A DNA stretch of 64,000 nucleotides from the NCBI GenBank assembly GCA_021555105.2, contig CP134604.1:2294001-2358000 (forward strand), read 5' to 3'. Below are positions 9,262 through 17,910 of the stretch, piece after piece. The notes beneath the pieces are model-generated. The model ran no database searches. It was not told the DNA's origin and saw only the letters and a list, made by a program, of their open reading frames with translations. The DNA comes from Thalassospiraceae bacterium LMO-JJ14 (GTDB taxonomy: Bacteria; Pseudomonadota; Alphaproteobacteria; Rhodospirillales; Casp-alpha2). The position numbers and the translations under genes are program-made. The stretch's first letter is position 1. Every line of letters starts with the position of its first letter.

Positions 9262-10296
9262 ATGGGGGAAACCGTGTCCTACCGCGAGACACTGAAGCAC
9301 TTCATTATGCGCCAGCAGTCCCATATCACTGGGGTTACCGGCGAGTTCACACTGCTGCTGGACGACGTATCATCAGCCTGCAAGGGCGTTGCCAATCTGG
9401 TGCGTCGCGGCGAACTGTCAGGAGAACTGGGTGCTGCGGTCGGCATCAATGTACAGGACGAAAATCAGAAAAAACTCGATGTGATGGCCAACGAGCTGGC
9501 GATCAGCTGGTGCGAAAAGGGCGGTCAATTGTTTGCCATGGCATCGGAAGAAATGGTCGACGTTTATCCGGTTCCCAAGGCGCTCACGCGCGGGAAATAC
9601 CTGCTCATTTTCGATCCGCTCGACGGATCCTCGAATATCGAGGTCAACGGCCCGATGGGCACGATATTCTCGATATGCTGTATGCCGGACGAACCCGGCG
9701 ATGACCTGGCGCAGAATTTTATGCAGCCCGGCACGCAACAGCTATGTGCAGGGTATGTGCTGTTCGGCCCGGCGACGATGATGGTTCTGACGACGGGGAA
9801 CGGCGTCAACGGCTTTACCCTGAACCCAGACATCGGTGAATTCGTGCTCACCCACCCGGACATCCGCATCCCTGAAGACACACAGGAATTCGCGATTAAT
9901 GCATCCAATCAGCGTCACTGGGAGCCCCCGGTCAAGCGCTACGTGGATGAATGCCTGGCCGGGAAAACCGGCCCGCGCGAAAAGGATTTCAATATGCGCT
10001 GGGTTGCGGCGATGGTCGCGGACGTACACCGCATTATTACACGGGGCGGGATATTCATGTACCCGATCGACGAGAAAATCCGCGAGAAGGGGGGGCGTCT
10101 CCGCCTATTGTACGAAGCCAATCCGATGTCGTTTATCATCGAGCAGGCTGGCGGCTTGGCCACAACGGGGCGTGAACGTATTCTTGAAGTGCAGCCGACG
10201 GGGCTACATCAGCGCGTTCCGGTTATTATCGGTGCTAAAAACGAAGTGCAACGTCTTGTTGATTATCACGCCGAGCATGATGCCGCTAACGGCTGA
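9262..10296 (+). CDS. fbp: Class I fructose-1,6-bisphosphatase
   Basis: Hydrolyses fructose-1,6-bisphosphate in gluconeogenesis. The 344-residue protein has the class I signature DPLDGSSN at 118-125 (metal binding), the N-terminal ITGEF-like helix (TGVTGEFTLLL), MRWVAAMVADVHR and GGIFMYP for substrate binding, and RLRLLYEANPMSFIIEQAGG. All usual motifs are present, unlike the GlpX-like protein upstream. ATG at 9262 has no ribosome-binding site; GGGGGA at 9264-9269 instead suits a GTG at 9274 (V-S-Y-R-E-T), which may be the true start. Confidence 0.95.
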   Translation: MGETVSYRETLKHFIMRQQSHITGVTGEFTLLLDDVSSACKGVANLVRRGELSGELGAAVGINVQDENQKKLDVMANELAISWCEKGGQLFAMASEEMVDVYPVPKALTRGKYLLIFDPLDGSSNIEVNGPMGTIFSICCMPDEPGDDLAQNFMQPGTQQLCAGYVLFGPATMMVLTTGNGVNGFTLNPDIGEFVLTHPDIRIPEDTQEFAINASNQRHWEPPVKRYVDECLAGKTGPREKDFNMRWVAAMVADVHRIITRGGIFMYPIDEKIREKGGRLRLLYEANPMSFIIEQAGGLATTGRERILEVQPTGLHQRVPVIIGAKNEVQRLVDYHAEHDAANG

Positions 10297-10323
10297 TCCC
10301 CAAAGGGGCGGCACCTGATGGCA

Positions 10324-10701
10324 TCAAAATATGGAAGCTGGGTTGTTGAAAAATGTCATCAGCTTTTCAAGCGTTTGTTCGGTGAGGTGGATAGTGGTTT
10401 TTCTGCCCTTGCGCTCCAGACGGACGTATTCCTTTTTCTCCCAATCGTGCAGCATTCTGTGCGCACTTGTACGGGGCAGGCTCATGGCTGCGGCAAAAGC
10501 CGTAATATCCGTCTCATAACCTTGACGTGCAGAGCGGTAGAGCATCGTCATGGCCGTCATGACGACGACACCGTTCTTTTCAGCCCATAATCTATTTAAA
10601 GATGAGATTGTTTTAAGGTAAGCCTCAGCCGGTTTGAGCATATCGTCGTTGGAGTAAGCGGCATGCGGAGAAGATTGAGAACCTGAATGCTGTGCGTTCA
10701 A
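10324..10701 (-). CDS. Small winged-helix transcriptional regulator (MarR-like)
   Basis: About 125 residues. A helix-turn-helix is visible in TDITAFAAAMSLPRTSAHRM, followed by a basic wing (YVRLERKGRKTTIHLT) and a C-terminal helix. I do not recognise a named family; MarR-like or a short winged-helix repressor is the best description. The start is uncertain: a TTG at 10701 has GAAAGAGG five bases upstream, another TTG exists at 10716, and the first ATG is about 20 codons further in. The gene faces fbp tail to tail and has a long AT-rich upstream region. Confidence 0.6.
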   Translation of the reverse strand: MNAQHSGSQSSPHAAYSNDDMLKPAEAYLKTISSLNRLWAEKNGVVVMTAMTMLYRSARQGYETDITAFAAAMSLPRTSAHRMLHDWEKKEYVRLERKGRKTTIHLTEQTLEKLMTFFNNPASIF

Positions 10702-11131
10702 GGTAACCTCTTTCAAGTGTACTTAAACTTAATCACAAGTTCCCGTTTAGATGATCAAAGGCCTGGCGACCACATTATTCGTGTCCAATTTGGTATATGG
10801 AAAAATAGGTTCAGCGCCCAACTTGAATTAAGTCAAAAGATTGTCATTTTATATCTAAGTTCTGGAAATTTTATTTACTAAATTCCTATTTAATAAATGA
10901 AATACCTATTCATGATAAGTGAATATAATAGATGCCTGAGACGGCAGCTCGCAAATAAAATGTGTGGGCACACATCTTGCGGTAGCGATTCTTATTCATA
11001 GTTCGATTGTTCGAAATTTAAAGGGTATACTACTTAAAGATGAAATTAGTTTTTTGAAAAATCATTATATTTAATCAATAACGAGGCATTCTTCCGATAT
11101 CGGCAGCCTTAGGAGATGCTTTACGCGGATT
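10702..11131. other. AT-rich intergenic region
   Basis: About 430 bp between the small regulator (minus strand) and the end of the GntR gene (minus strand). It is clearly richer in A/T than nearly all of the window, especially 10790-10950 and 11020-11090, which hints at imported DNA or a strong regulatory region. No tRNA, hairpin terminator with T-run, or credible ORF was found. Confidence 0.45.
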
Positions 11132-11809
11132 TTAGTGCTCGCGGAACGATGCGAAGACCACCTTGCCTGCTTCCCGAACATGAGCGACAGCGGCCTTGCG
11201 TGCCTGGCTTGGCGTACCGTTCAAAAGGACATCGACAAGTTTCTCGATCTCGCGGAGACTGACGTCGATGCGTCCCGGTGTCTTCATCGAGCGTGCGCGA
11301 AGTAAAATGGCACGCGCATTCAGCAAGCTGAGGGATCGTCCCAAAGCATCATTTCCTGCGCCACGCATGAGGCAGTCGTAAAACTTGTTTTTTGCCTCAA
11401 GCCAGCGAATTGGGTCGTCTACTTTAAAAGAATCGCGCATGTCTTGCAGAGTTTCCCGAAGTTCCTCCTTGGAATCGTCCGAAGCATTCCGCACATAGAG
11501 ATCTGCAGCCAGGCCCTCCAGAACCTCACGGACCTGGTAGATTCCCCTGGCTTGTTCTTCGGTGATGACGGCGACAACCGGTCCACGATGCGCAACAACT
11601 TCGATAACACCTTCACTTTCCAACTGCCTGAGGGCTTCTCGAACAAGCGTTCGGCTGACCCCTGTCATTTCACACAGATCGCGTTCACGCATACGCTCAC
11701 CCGATGCGAACCTGCCCACGGCGATGGCAGTACGGATACTTTCTGTCACATCATGTCGCAGTGGCGTGGTCGGTTTTATGACTTTGAAGCTGTATTCGTG
11801 GCGCGCCAT
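11132..11809 (-). CDS. GntR-family transcriptional regulator, FadR/FCD subfamily
   Basis: The 225-residue protein has an N-terminal GntR winged helix (about 17-75: LRHDVTESIRTAIAVGRF, MRERDLCEMTGVSRTLVREAL, LESEGVIEV) and an all-helical C-terminal FCD ligand-binding domain (about 88-215). FCD regulators usually bind carboxylic acids and control the adjacent uptake or catabolic operon. Here the divergent neighbour is a broken TctB-like transporter gene, so the regulator may be an orphan of a lost tricarboxylate-type uptake operon. Confidence 0.85.
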   Translation of the reverse strand: MARHEYSFKVIKPTTPLRHDVTESIRTAIAVGRFASGERMRERDLCEMTGVSRTLVREALRQLESEGVIEVVAHRGPVVAVITEEQARGIYQVREVLEGLAADLYVRNASDDSKEELRETLQDMRDSFKVDDPIRWLEAKNKFYDCLMRGAGNDALGRSLSLLNARAILLRARSMKTPGRIDVSLREIEKLVDVLLNGTPSQARKAAVAHVREAGKVVFASFREH

Positions 11810-12175
11810 TCTTGATGTTGCCCCTTCCTGTTATCCTGCCCGGTCCGTTGTTTCGGCCGTGACGTCCGATCGGAATTCATAAGCGCTGAGCCATGTGTAC
11901 ATATCGGTACTGATCGCCTTTAGTCACGTTCAAAACAAGCAGAAACAAAACAGTGCCTGACGGATCGGCTCCGTCATGTGTGCTTGGTTGATCATATAGA
12001 TGCCGCCGAAGCTTCCCAAGTGTCAAACAGCTGCAGGGTTGATCTTGGCCCGTCACACTAAGATTGTATAATCGCATGATTAAAGGGTTATCTTGTAAAA
12101 ATTACCTGCTTCTAAACGGTGCAGACACAATCACCGGGCAAGGAAACGGCGAACAAAGACCGGGAGCAGAATGTA
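11810..12175. promoter_or_regulatory. Divergent promoter region of GntR gene and decayed transporter operon
   Basis: This 366-bp spacer separates the GntR regulator from the tctB remnant. It contains a partial inverted repeat GATTGTATAATC at 12062-12073 (GATT arms paired with AATC), which resembles the short TTGTATACAA-like operators bound by FCD-type GntR proteins. This is a weak single-site match. A GGGAG ribosome-binding site lies just before the remnant start at 12176. Confidence 0.3.
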
Positions 12176-12597
12176 ATGCGGAAAGCCGATCTCATCGGCG
12201 GTATCGGGCTGCTTCTTGCCTGATTACTTCTGATCTTCTATGTGATTTCGTTGAAACCGAGGAAGGAATTTTCTTCGGCCTTTTACCCAAGGTCTACCCG
12301 ACCGTGATGGCGTCGGGCATGACATTGTGCGCGTTCGTCCTGATCGTTCAGCCCTTGCTGCAGCGTGCACATGACGATGAACTTTTTCCCATGACCGCTT
12401 GGCAGTTTGCGATATTTCTCCTGTCTGCCGTCATCGTGCTGTGCGCCGTCCTGACCATCGGAGAAATCGGCATCCGAACAGGCGGCCCGGTTCTCATCTC
12501 CTGCCTCATGCTGTTTCTGGGTGAACGCAACATCCCCCTGATTTGCGTCACCGCCATTTTGCGCAAGGTATCGGCAAGAAACGGGACATCGACCTAA
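12176..12597 (+). pseudogene. Decayed TctB-like small membrane subunit of a tripartite tricarboxylate transporter
   Basis: From ATG 12176 (after GGGAG) the frame reads MRKADLIGGIGLLLA then TGA, continues in frame with LLLIFYVI, and then shifts. The rest of the protein continues in another frame from about 12260: GIFFGLLPKVYPTVMASGM and three further hydrophobic stretches up to GERNIPLICVTAIL. Put together this is a four-helix protein like TctB of the TctABC family, broken by one nonsense codon and one frameshift. No intact tctA or tctC is present. Identification rests on topology and general resemblance, so the family name is tentative. Confidence 0.55.
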
Positions 12598-12680
12598 CTT
12601 TCCACGACACCAAAACGGCCGATGAAATCATGAAAAATCAGCGCGGGGTCTATGTGAAGATTCAAGAAGCCGTCAAGTAA
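12569..12680 (+). pseudogene. C-terminal fragment of an unidentified protein
   Basis: A short frame ending in TAA at 12678-12680 reads about 36 residues (ending TADEIMKNQRGVYVKIQEAVK). It has no start codon or ribosome-binding site of its own and directly abuts the decayed tctB-like gene. It looks like the tail of a larger deleted gene, perhaps a solute-binding protein of the same operon, but this cannot be shown. A good terminator follows 26 bp later. Confidence 0.4.
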
Positions 12681-12706
12681 CACACCCTATCAACTTGTAG
12701 ACTTTG

Positions 12707-12738
12707 CCCGGGCCATGAAAACGGTCCGGGTTTTCTTT
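12707..12738 (+). terminator. Rho-independent terminator of the decayed operon
   Basis: CCCGGGCC (12707-12714) pairs with GGTCCGGG (12723-12730, one G-T pair) across an 8-base loop and is followed by TTTTCTTT. It ends the plus-strand transcript that carried the broken tctB-like gene. Confidence 0.75.
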
Positions 12739-12883
12739 GCTTTGCAAGAAAGTTCACGGCCATATTCTCGTTGTGCTGGGTGCGCACAAATACGATCTGG
12801 TCCGGCGTTCGGTCAGGTCGTTAAACTGGCGTTCGCGGCGCGGTGGCCCAACTCGCGCAGCTTGGCAATATGGAACGGACAGT

Positions 12884-14050
12884 ATGGATTTCTCACTCAG
12901 CGACGAACAAAAAGCCATTTGCGACACCGTAAGCCGTATCTGTGCCGGATTTAACGATGATTACTGGCTCGCGCGGGACCGCGACGGTGTCTTTCCCCAC
13001 GATTTTTATCACGCCCTGGCCGAAGAGGGATGGCTGGGCATTTGCACGGCGCAAGCAGAGGGCGGTGCCGGGCTGGGCATCACCGAAGCCGTCATGATGA
13101 TGCGGACGATCTCGGAATCGGGGGCCGGGCTGTCCGGTGCCTCTGCGGTTCACATCAATATCTTCGGTCTGAACCCGGTCGCTATTTTCGGCACCGAAGA
13201 ACAAAAGCAACGGATGATCCGCCCGATGGCCGAGGGCCGGGAAAAAGCGTGTTTCGCGGTTACCGAACCCAGCACCGGGCTTAACACCACGCAACTGAAG
13301 GTCCGGGCCGAACGGCATGGCGATAAATATCTGGTGAATGGCCAGAAGGTATGGATATCCACGGCGCAGGAAGCCGACAATATCCTGCTGCTCGCGCGAA
13401 CCACGCCGCTCGAAGACGTCGACAAGCCGAGCCATGGCCTGTCGCTGTTCTACACCCCGTTCGATCGCAAGCGCGTCAAGGTCGTCGAAATCGACAAGAT
13501 GGGCCGCAAGGCCGTCGATTCAAACGAACTGTTCTTTGAGGATTTTGAAATTCCCGTCGGCGATCTGATTGGCGAGGAGGGACGGGGGTTCGAATACATC
13601 CTGCATGGCATGAACCCGGAACGGATGCTGATTGCCGCCGAGGCCGTCGGTCTCGGCTTTGCGGCGGTGCGCCGCGCTGCTGCATATGCCAACGAGCGGA
13701 TCGTGTTCAATCGCCCCATCGGTAAAAACCAGGCGATCCAGCACCCCCTGGCCGAATGCCAGTCGGCTTTGGAAGCCGCCTGGATGATGACGCTGAAAGC
13801 GGCCTGGGAATACGATCAGGGGCTGCCCTGCGGTGCGACGGCAAACATGGCCAAATATCTGGCCGGCGAGGCCGGTTTCAATGCCTGTCAGACGGCTGTG
13901 ATGACGCATGGCGGCTTCGGTTATGCCAAGGAGTACCATGTCGAACGTTATCTGCGTGAAAGCCTGATCCCAAGGATCGCGCCTGTCTCGCCGCAGCTCG
14001 CACTGTGCTACATCGCCGAGCGTGTGCTTGGTCTGCCGAAAAGCTATTGA
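12884..14050 (+). CDS. Acyl-CoA dehydrogenase family protein
   Basis: FAD-dependent flavoprotein of 388 residues with the three ACAD domains: N-terminal helical (MDFSLSDEQKAI), middle beta (ACFAVTEPSTGLNTTQL, KVWISTAQEADN) and C-terminal helical (NRPIGKNQAIQHPLAE, THGGFGYAKEYHVER). The C-terminus reads RESLIPRIAPVSPQ where classical acyl-CoA dehydrogenases have the YEGT segment carrying the catalytic glutamate, so it belongs to a divergent subgroup and its substrate is unknown. The start is ATG 12884, where homology begins; the ribosome-binding site is weak (GGA). It is a single gene. Confidence 0.85.
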   Translation: MDFSLSDEQKAICDTVSRICAGFNDDYWLARDRDGVFPHDFYHALAEEGWLGICTAQAEGGAGLGITEAVMMMRTISESGAGLSGASAVHINIFGLNPVAIFGTEEQKQRMIRPMAEGREKACFAVTEPSTGLNTTQLKVRAERHGDKYLVNGQKVWISTAQEADNILLLARTTPLEDVDKPSHGLSLFYTPFDRKRVKVVEIDKMGRKAVDSNELFFEDFEIPVGDLIGEEGRGFEYILHGMNPERMLIAAEAVGLGFAAVRRAAAYANERIVFNRPIGKNQAIQHPLAECQSALEAAWMMTLKAAWEYDQGLPCGATANMAKYLAGEAGFNACQTAVMTHGGFGYAKEYHVERYLRESLIPRIAPVSPQLALCYIAERVLGLPKSY

Positions 14051-14067
14051 TGATCCAAAACGACAAA

Positions 14068-14087
14068 AGCCCGCCGGAGGGCGGGCT
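14068..14087 (+). terminator. Hairpin terminator after the acyl-CoA dehydrogenase gene
   Basis: AGCCCGCC (14068-14075), loop GGAG, GGCGGGCT (14080-14087): a perfect 8-bp stem 17 bases after the stop. No clear T-run follows on the plus strand. On the minus strand AAAAGC precedes it, so it may serve transcripts from either side. Confidence 0.6.
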
Positions 14088-14103
14088 AGCGTCTTTGGCT
14101 GAA

Positions 14104-14179
14104 TGGCGTCCCCTACGGGACTCGAACCCGTGTTTCCGCCGTGAAAGGGCAGCGTCCTAGACCGCTAGACGAAGGGGAC
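14104..14179 (-). tRNA. tRNA-Glu (anticodon TTC)
   Basis: On the minus strand the sequence folds as a standard 76-nt tRNA: acceptor GTCCCCT / AGGGGAC, anticodon loop CTTTCAC with TTC anticodon, T-loop GGTTCGAGTCC, and an encoded 3' CCA (14104-14106). Confidence 0.97.
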
Positions 14180-14296
14180 ACGGTCAGCGAGGGTGGTGGT
14201 ACCCACTCAGAGCGGGGAAATCAAGCGAGAAACGATGCCAAGGCAATAATTTTTTTGAAATCCAAGCCTGCTGCAACGAGGGCAGGGATTTCTCCC

Positions 14297-14602
14297 TTAA
14301 TTTTCGTCGCGTACCTGATTGACCAAGGCTTCCAGCCCGGATTTCTGCTGCACCGGAGCCGTGTGCTTTTCCAGGTAATACGCATAAATCTGCAGGAATT
14401 CCTCGGCGAAGAATGTCGGATCGATTTCGTCCGGTTTCTCGGAATTGGCGATGGCAAATGCCGAGAAATTGGCAGCGGCATGACGCAGACCGGCGGCGAT
14501 ATCGACCGGGTTCATGCCTTCCTGCAGGCGATTGTTCGCCATGTTGATGACCTGATTGGCAAGTTGGATGCTCAGGGTTTGGCGGTCTTCTTCTTCACTC
14601 AT
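14297..14602 (-). CDS. Small conserved protein, DUF3144-like
   Basis: A 101-residue acidic, helical, soluble protein. The segment QVINMANNRLQEG with RHAAANFSAFA resembles the DUF3144 pattern (I-x-L-A-N ... A-A-A-R-F-N-A-F); this is by memory of the family and uncertain. No signal peptide or membrane segment is present. It lies between tRNA-Glu and the response regulator on the same strand, 80 bp downstream of the latter. Function unknown. Confidence 0.65.
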   Translation of the reverse strand: MSEEEDRQTLSIQLANQVINMANNRLQEGMNPVDIAAGLRHAAANFSAFAIANSEKPDEIDPTFFAEEFLQIYAYYLEKHTAPVQQKSGLEALVNQVRDEN

Positions 14603-14682
14603 ATCGGATTTGCCTCAAGTAATGGGGGCGGCACTTTAACGGCCTGCCTTTTTCGGTGAAAGGGCGACGTGGCGGGCTTTGT

Positions 14683-15414
14683 TCAATCGGCCCGCTTGAT
14701 CGCCGCAGCGAACATATATCCGGTGCCACGAACGGTCTTGATGATTTCAGGATGGCGCGAATCCTGCTCGACCTTGCGGCGCAAGCGCGTGACGAGTACG
14801 TCGATCGAACGGTCGAACGGTTCCCAGTCACGACTGTATATTGCACTCAGCAGGTGATCGCGCGACAAAACCCGGCCGGCTTTTTCAATGAACTCGTTCA
14901 GAAGGCTGAACTCACCGGATGTCAGTTCAATTTTTTCACCATCCGGATTCTTTAGCTCCCGGCTGTCGAGGTTGAGAACCCATCCATTGAAACTGACATG
15001 ACGTTGTTCGCCATCCAACGGGATAGCCGCCGTTTTACGCCGCTCGGTGACACGGCGCATGACGCTTCTGATGCGCGCCAGAAGCTCGCGCTCGTCCCAG
15101 GGCTTGGTGACATAGTCATCGGCGCCGATTTCAAGGCCGACGACGCGATCGATGGCGTCGTCCTTGCTTGTCAGAATAATGATGCCGACGGCATATTTCT
15201 CGCGCAATTGCTTGGTCAGATCGAATCCGTCATCGTTGGGTAACTTGAGATCCATAATCGCCAGATCGGCAGGATCCTTCGCCATCAGAGCGTGCATATC
15301 GCTGCCGTTATCGCAGGTACTGATTCGGTAACCTTCGCCTTCCAGATAAAGCCGGAGGGCCTTCTGAACGAAAGTATCATCTTCAACAACAAGAATATGC
15401 GCGGAATCGGCCAT
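14683..15414 (-). CDS. OmpR/PhoB-family response regulator
   Basis: The 243-residue two-domain regulator has an N-terminal receiver with the acidic pair Glu11/Asp12-Asp13, phosphoacceptor Asp55 (IMDLKLPNDDGF), a switch Thr in ILTSKDD and Lys in TKPWDE. The C-terminal winged helix (about 145-240) contains LTSGEFSLLNEFIEKAGRVLSRDHLL and the recognition helix DRSIDVLVTRLRRK. The arrangement resembles TorR/ArcA-type regulators. It is divergent from the repeat-protein / hybrid-kinase operon, whose kinase has an HPt domain and could be its phosphodonor (inference). Confidence 0.92.
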   Translation of the reverse strand: MADSAHILVVEDDTFVQKALRLYLEGEGYRISTCDNGSDMHALMAKDPADLAIMDLKLPNDDGFDLTKQLREKYAVGIIILTSKDDAIDRVVGLEIGADDYVTKPWDERELLARIRSVMRRVTERRKTAAIPLDGEQRHVSFNGWVLNLDSRELKNPDGEKIELTSGEFSLLNEFIEKAGRVLSRDHLLSAIYSRDWEPFDRSIDVLVTRLRRKVEQDSRHPEIIKTVRGTGYMFAAAIKRAD

Positions 15415-15567
15415 AATAGGGTATACGTCTTACTTATCAAAAATCGCGTGAAATGGAACTATCGCACGTTTGCCGTGACCCGGTTACACTACGCGAGATG
15501 ACGGGTAGCCCGCAACTTATTGAAGGGGAAAATAATAATACTCCTGGTTGCGGGACATGAGGTAAAA

Positions 15568-17886
15568 ATGACGAAAAAAGAAGAAAGCGCCGATAATGAA
15601 ATGCCGAACCCGGGTCCGGGCGTAAGCCTGTGGCTGACGCAGATTCTCGGCCTGCCGCGTGCTTCGAAAGCGAAAACTAAACCGCTTCTTCCCAGTGAAT
15701 TCGCGTTGCGGAATGAAACCGACAAACGGCTTGCATTCACACCTCCCGACGAAGTCATCCAGGCAGACGGCGGCACACTGCGGCAGCTCGAGATTCGTGG
15801 CCTGCCCAAGGGTGTTACCCTGAGCCGCGGCACCTTGACGGAAGAGGGGTTCTGGCTGCTTTCCCCATCCCAGATGCAAGGTGCGATGGCCATTATACCG
15901 GCGGAAATTTCTTTGCCATTTTCGGTCATGCTCAAGGGCGTCTTTGTCGGCAGCGATTCCGATGCACCCTGGAGCGAATTGACGGGCTACGAGTTCTCGA
16001 TAGAAACGCCAGCGCCGATGCACGAAGAACAAACGCCGGCGGCAATACCCGCCCGAAAGCCGGAAGCAATGCCGGAATCAATGCCGGAATCAATGGTTGT
16101 CATCGATCTCGACGTTTCCGTCGGCACAGATGATCCCGATATACTGAAGGGCATTACCGTCAGATTTTCCGGGCTTCCCGATGGCGCGCAGCTCAGCGCC
16201 GGAAGCGACGACAAAGGCATATGGACAGTTCCGGCAACCGAACTTTCCGATCTCAGTATCATCATTGCTGAAAACACGCGCGATTTTGATCTGAATGTGG
16301 AAATGGACATTGCCGGTTCGCCGCCGCAAACAGCCAGCATCCATGTTGAAAATTCGACCGAAACCGTTGATCCAGCATCCTCGTTCACCGTGCATCTGAC
16401 GCCCAGCGGGTATGCCGCGGACGAGGCGAAAACACGGATCAGTATTTATGCCGACGGTACGGCCATATATGACAGGATCGTCAACTGGTCTGCATCCACG
16501 AACCAGGATGTCGAATTATTGGTGCCCTATGGCGATGATGCGCTGCCGTTCGAAATCGTCATGCGTTATGACAGTTTCGGTGTATCGGCGAACGCACCGA
16601 AATTACTCGGTTTGAATATCGACGGCACCGCCGTTGCACCGCAATCGTCTGCGATTTCCGGCCAAGGCGAGCTTGTAGGCAGCGGCCTTGTCTGGCGGGG
16701 CGACCTCATCATCGATGTGCGTCATGCCCTGAAGCCGCCGGAAGATGTGAAACCGGACCAGGAAATCGAAAACGAACAGCCGCATCTGCCTTCCGAAATC
16801 GCCGAGCCACATGCGAACGTCGCATCCGCATCCATGGATGTGCAGCCGGCAAGTGCGGACAAAATTCTCGACCCATCGGATGAACCTCTGTCCCAGACAG
16901 TCGATGAGCCGGAGGTGCATCTCAGCGAGCCCGATGATGATGACGGGATTGATGAAGCAGATTTCGATGCCGCACCACCGCCAGAAACCAGCAAGGCCGA
17001 TGTCGAGCTTCCTGAAAAAAGCGATGTCTTGATCGTCGATGCGTCTTACAGCGATCTGCAGCGCCCGGCATTCCTCAACGAGCTACGCAGTTTGCGGAAC
17101 TTCATCCGCACCCGGCAGAGTGACGAGACCGGCGAGATTTACGAGCGGCTAGGGATCGACGTTACGAAATGGCATGACATGAGCGTGCGCGGCCCGACCG
17201 GTGCCGAAGTTCAGCTCGATCCTCTATTGCCGAAACTTGCTCCCCATGGCGGGAAAGACAATGCACGGGAAATGCTGCCGCTGAGTCTGTCCGATATTCC
17301 TTCTGAAACCGGGATTATGATACGGATCACCGGCCTTGCACCGGGGGCATTGCTGTCACACGGGCAAAATCTTGGCAATGGCATCTGGCAGCTCGGTGTC
17401 CATGAGATCGAGAACGTTTCCTTGCTGCCTGCCGTTGCCGACAATGCATCCAGGGCCTTGCATATTGCGTGGAACGGGACCGGGGATGAACGCGATATCG
17501 TTGAGGTCAGGAAATCCCTGATTGTCGGCCTGCGTCATGCCGGACCGAAAAGGCGCGGCATCGAAATGCACGGAATGCCGCTGCCGATAGATCCGGAAAC
17601 TTTCGATCCGGACGGGCATGGTTCGATTTCATTGACGCTCGGCGAAATGCCGCCCGGTGCGATCCTGTCACACGGCAAAAATCATGGCGGGGGCGTATGG
17701 ACAGTGGAACTGGATAGCGGTCAGGGCGTGTCGCTTTTTTCCGCAGCTGCAACGCCTCCTTTCGAGATTTCACTGACATGCGTTGCCCTGAATCCGCAAA
17801 CAGGGAATAGCACGGTGGTCTCGCGAATTCTCGACGTTACGCCCGGGCAATCGAAAATCCGCCTGCGTACCGATATGGCCGCTTGA
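15568..17886 (+). CDS. Acidic repeat protein with four Ig-like 'LSxG...GxW' modules and a central beta-sandwich
   Basis: A 772-residue protein of unknown function. Four copies of a module occur at about 71-127, 191-248, 580-640 and 688-745, each reading roughly G-[LM]-[PA]-x-G-x-x-L-S-x-G, then G-x-W-x-[LV] and a hydrophobic strand. This pattern resembles Ig/cadherin-like repeats of large bacterial adhesins. Residues about 272-385 form another beta-rich domain reminiscent of calcium-dependent carbohydrate-binding modules, and 390-485 is an acidic linker. No signal peptide, membrane span or RTX motif is seen. ATG at 15568 has GAGGT just upstream; an earlier TTG at 15520 is unlikely. It heads an operon with a hybrid kinase and a diguanylate cyclase. 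Confidence 0.75.
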   Translation: MTKKEESADNEMPNPGPGVSLWLTQILGLPRASKAKTKPLLPSEFALRNETDKRLAFTPPDEVIQADGGTLRQLEIRGLPKGVTLSRGTLTEEGFWLLSPSQMQGAMAIIPAEISLPFSVMLKGVFVGSDSDAPWSELTGYEFSIETPAPMHEEQTPAAIPARKPEAMPESMPESMVVIDLDVSVGTDDPDILKGITVRFSGLPDGAQLSAGSDDKGIWTVPATELSDLSIIIAENTRDFDLNVEMDIAGSPPQTASIHVENSTETVDPASSFTVHLTPSGYAADEAKTRISIYADGTAIYDRIVNWSASTNQDVELLVPYGDDALPFEIVMRYDSFGVSANAPKLLGLNIDGTAVAPQSSAISGQGELVGSGLVWRGDLIIDVRHALKPPEDVKPDQEIENEQPHLPSEIAEPHANVASASMDVQPASADKILDPSDEPLSQTVDEPEVHLSEPDDDDGIDEADFDAAPPPETSKADVELPEKSDVLIVDASYSDLQRPAFLNELRSLRNFIRTRQSDETGEIYERLGIDVTKWHDMSVRGPTGAEVQLDPLLPKLAPHGGKDNAREMLPLSLSDIPSETGIMIRITGLAPGALLSHGQNLGNGIWQLGVHEIENVSLLPAVADNASRALHIAWNGTGDERDIVEVRKSLIVGLRHAGPKRRGIEMHGMPLPIDPETFDPDGHGSISLTLGEMPPGAILSHGKNHGGGVWTVELDSGQGVSLFSAAATPPFEISLTCVALNPQTGNSTVVSRILDVTPGQSKIRLRTDMAA

Positions 17887-17910
17887 ACAGGCGCAGTTCA
17901 TGAGATTCCG

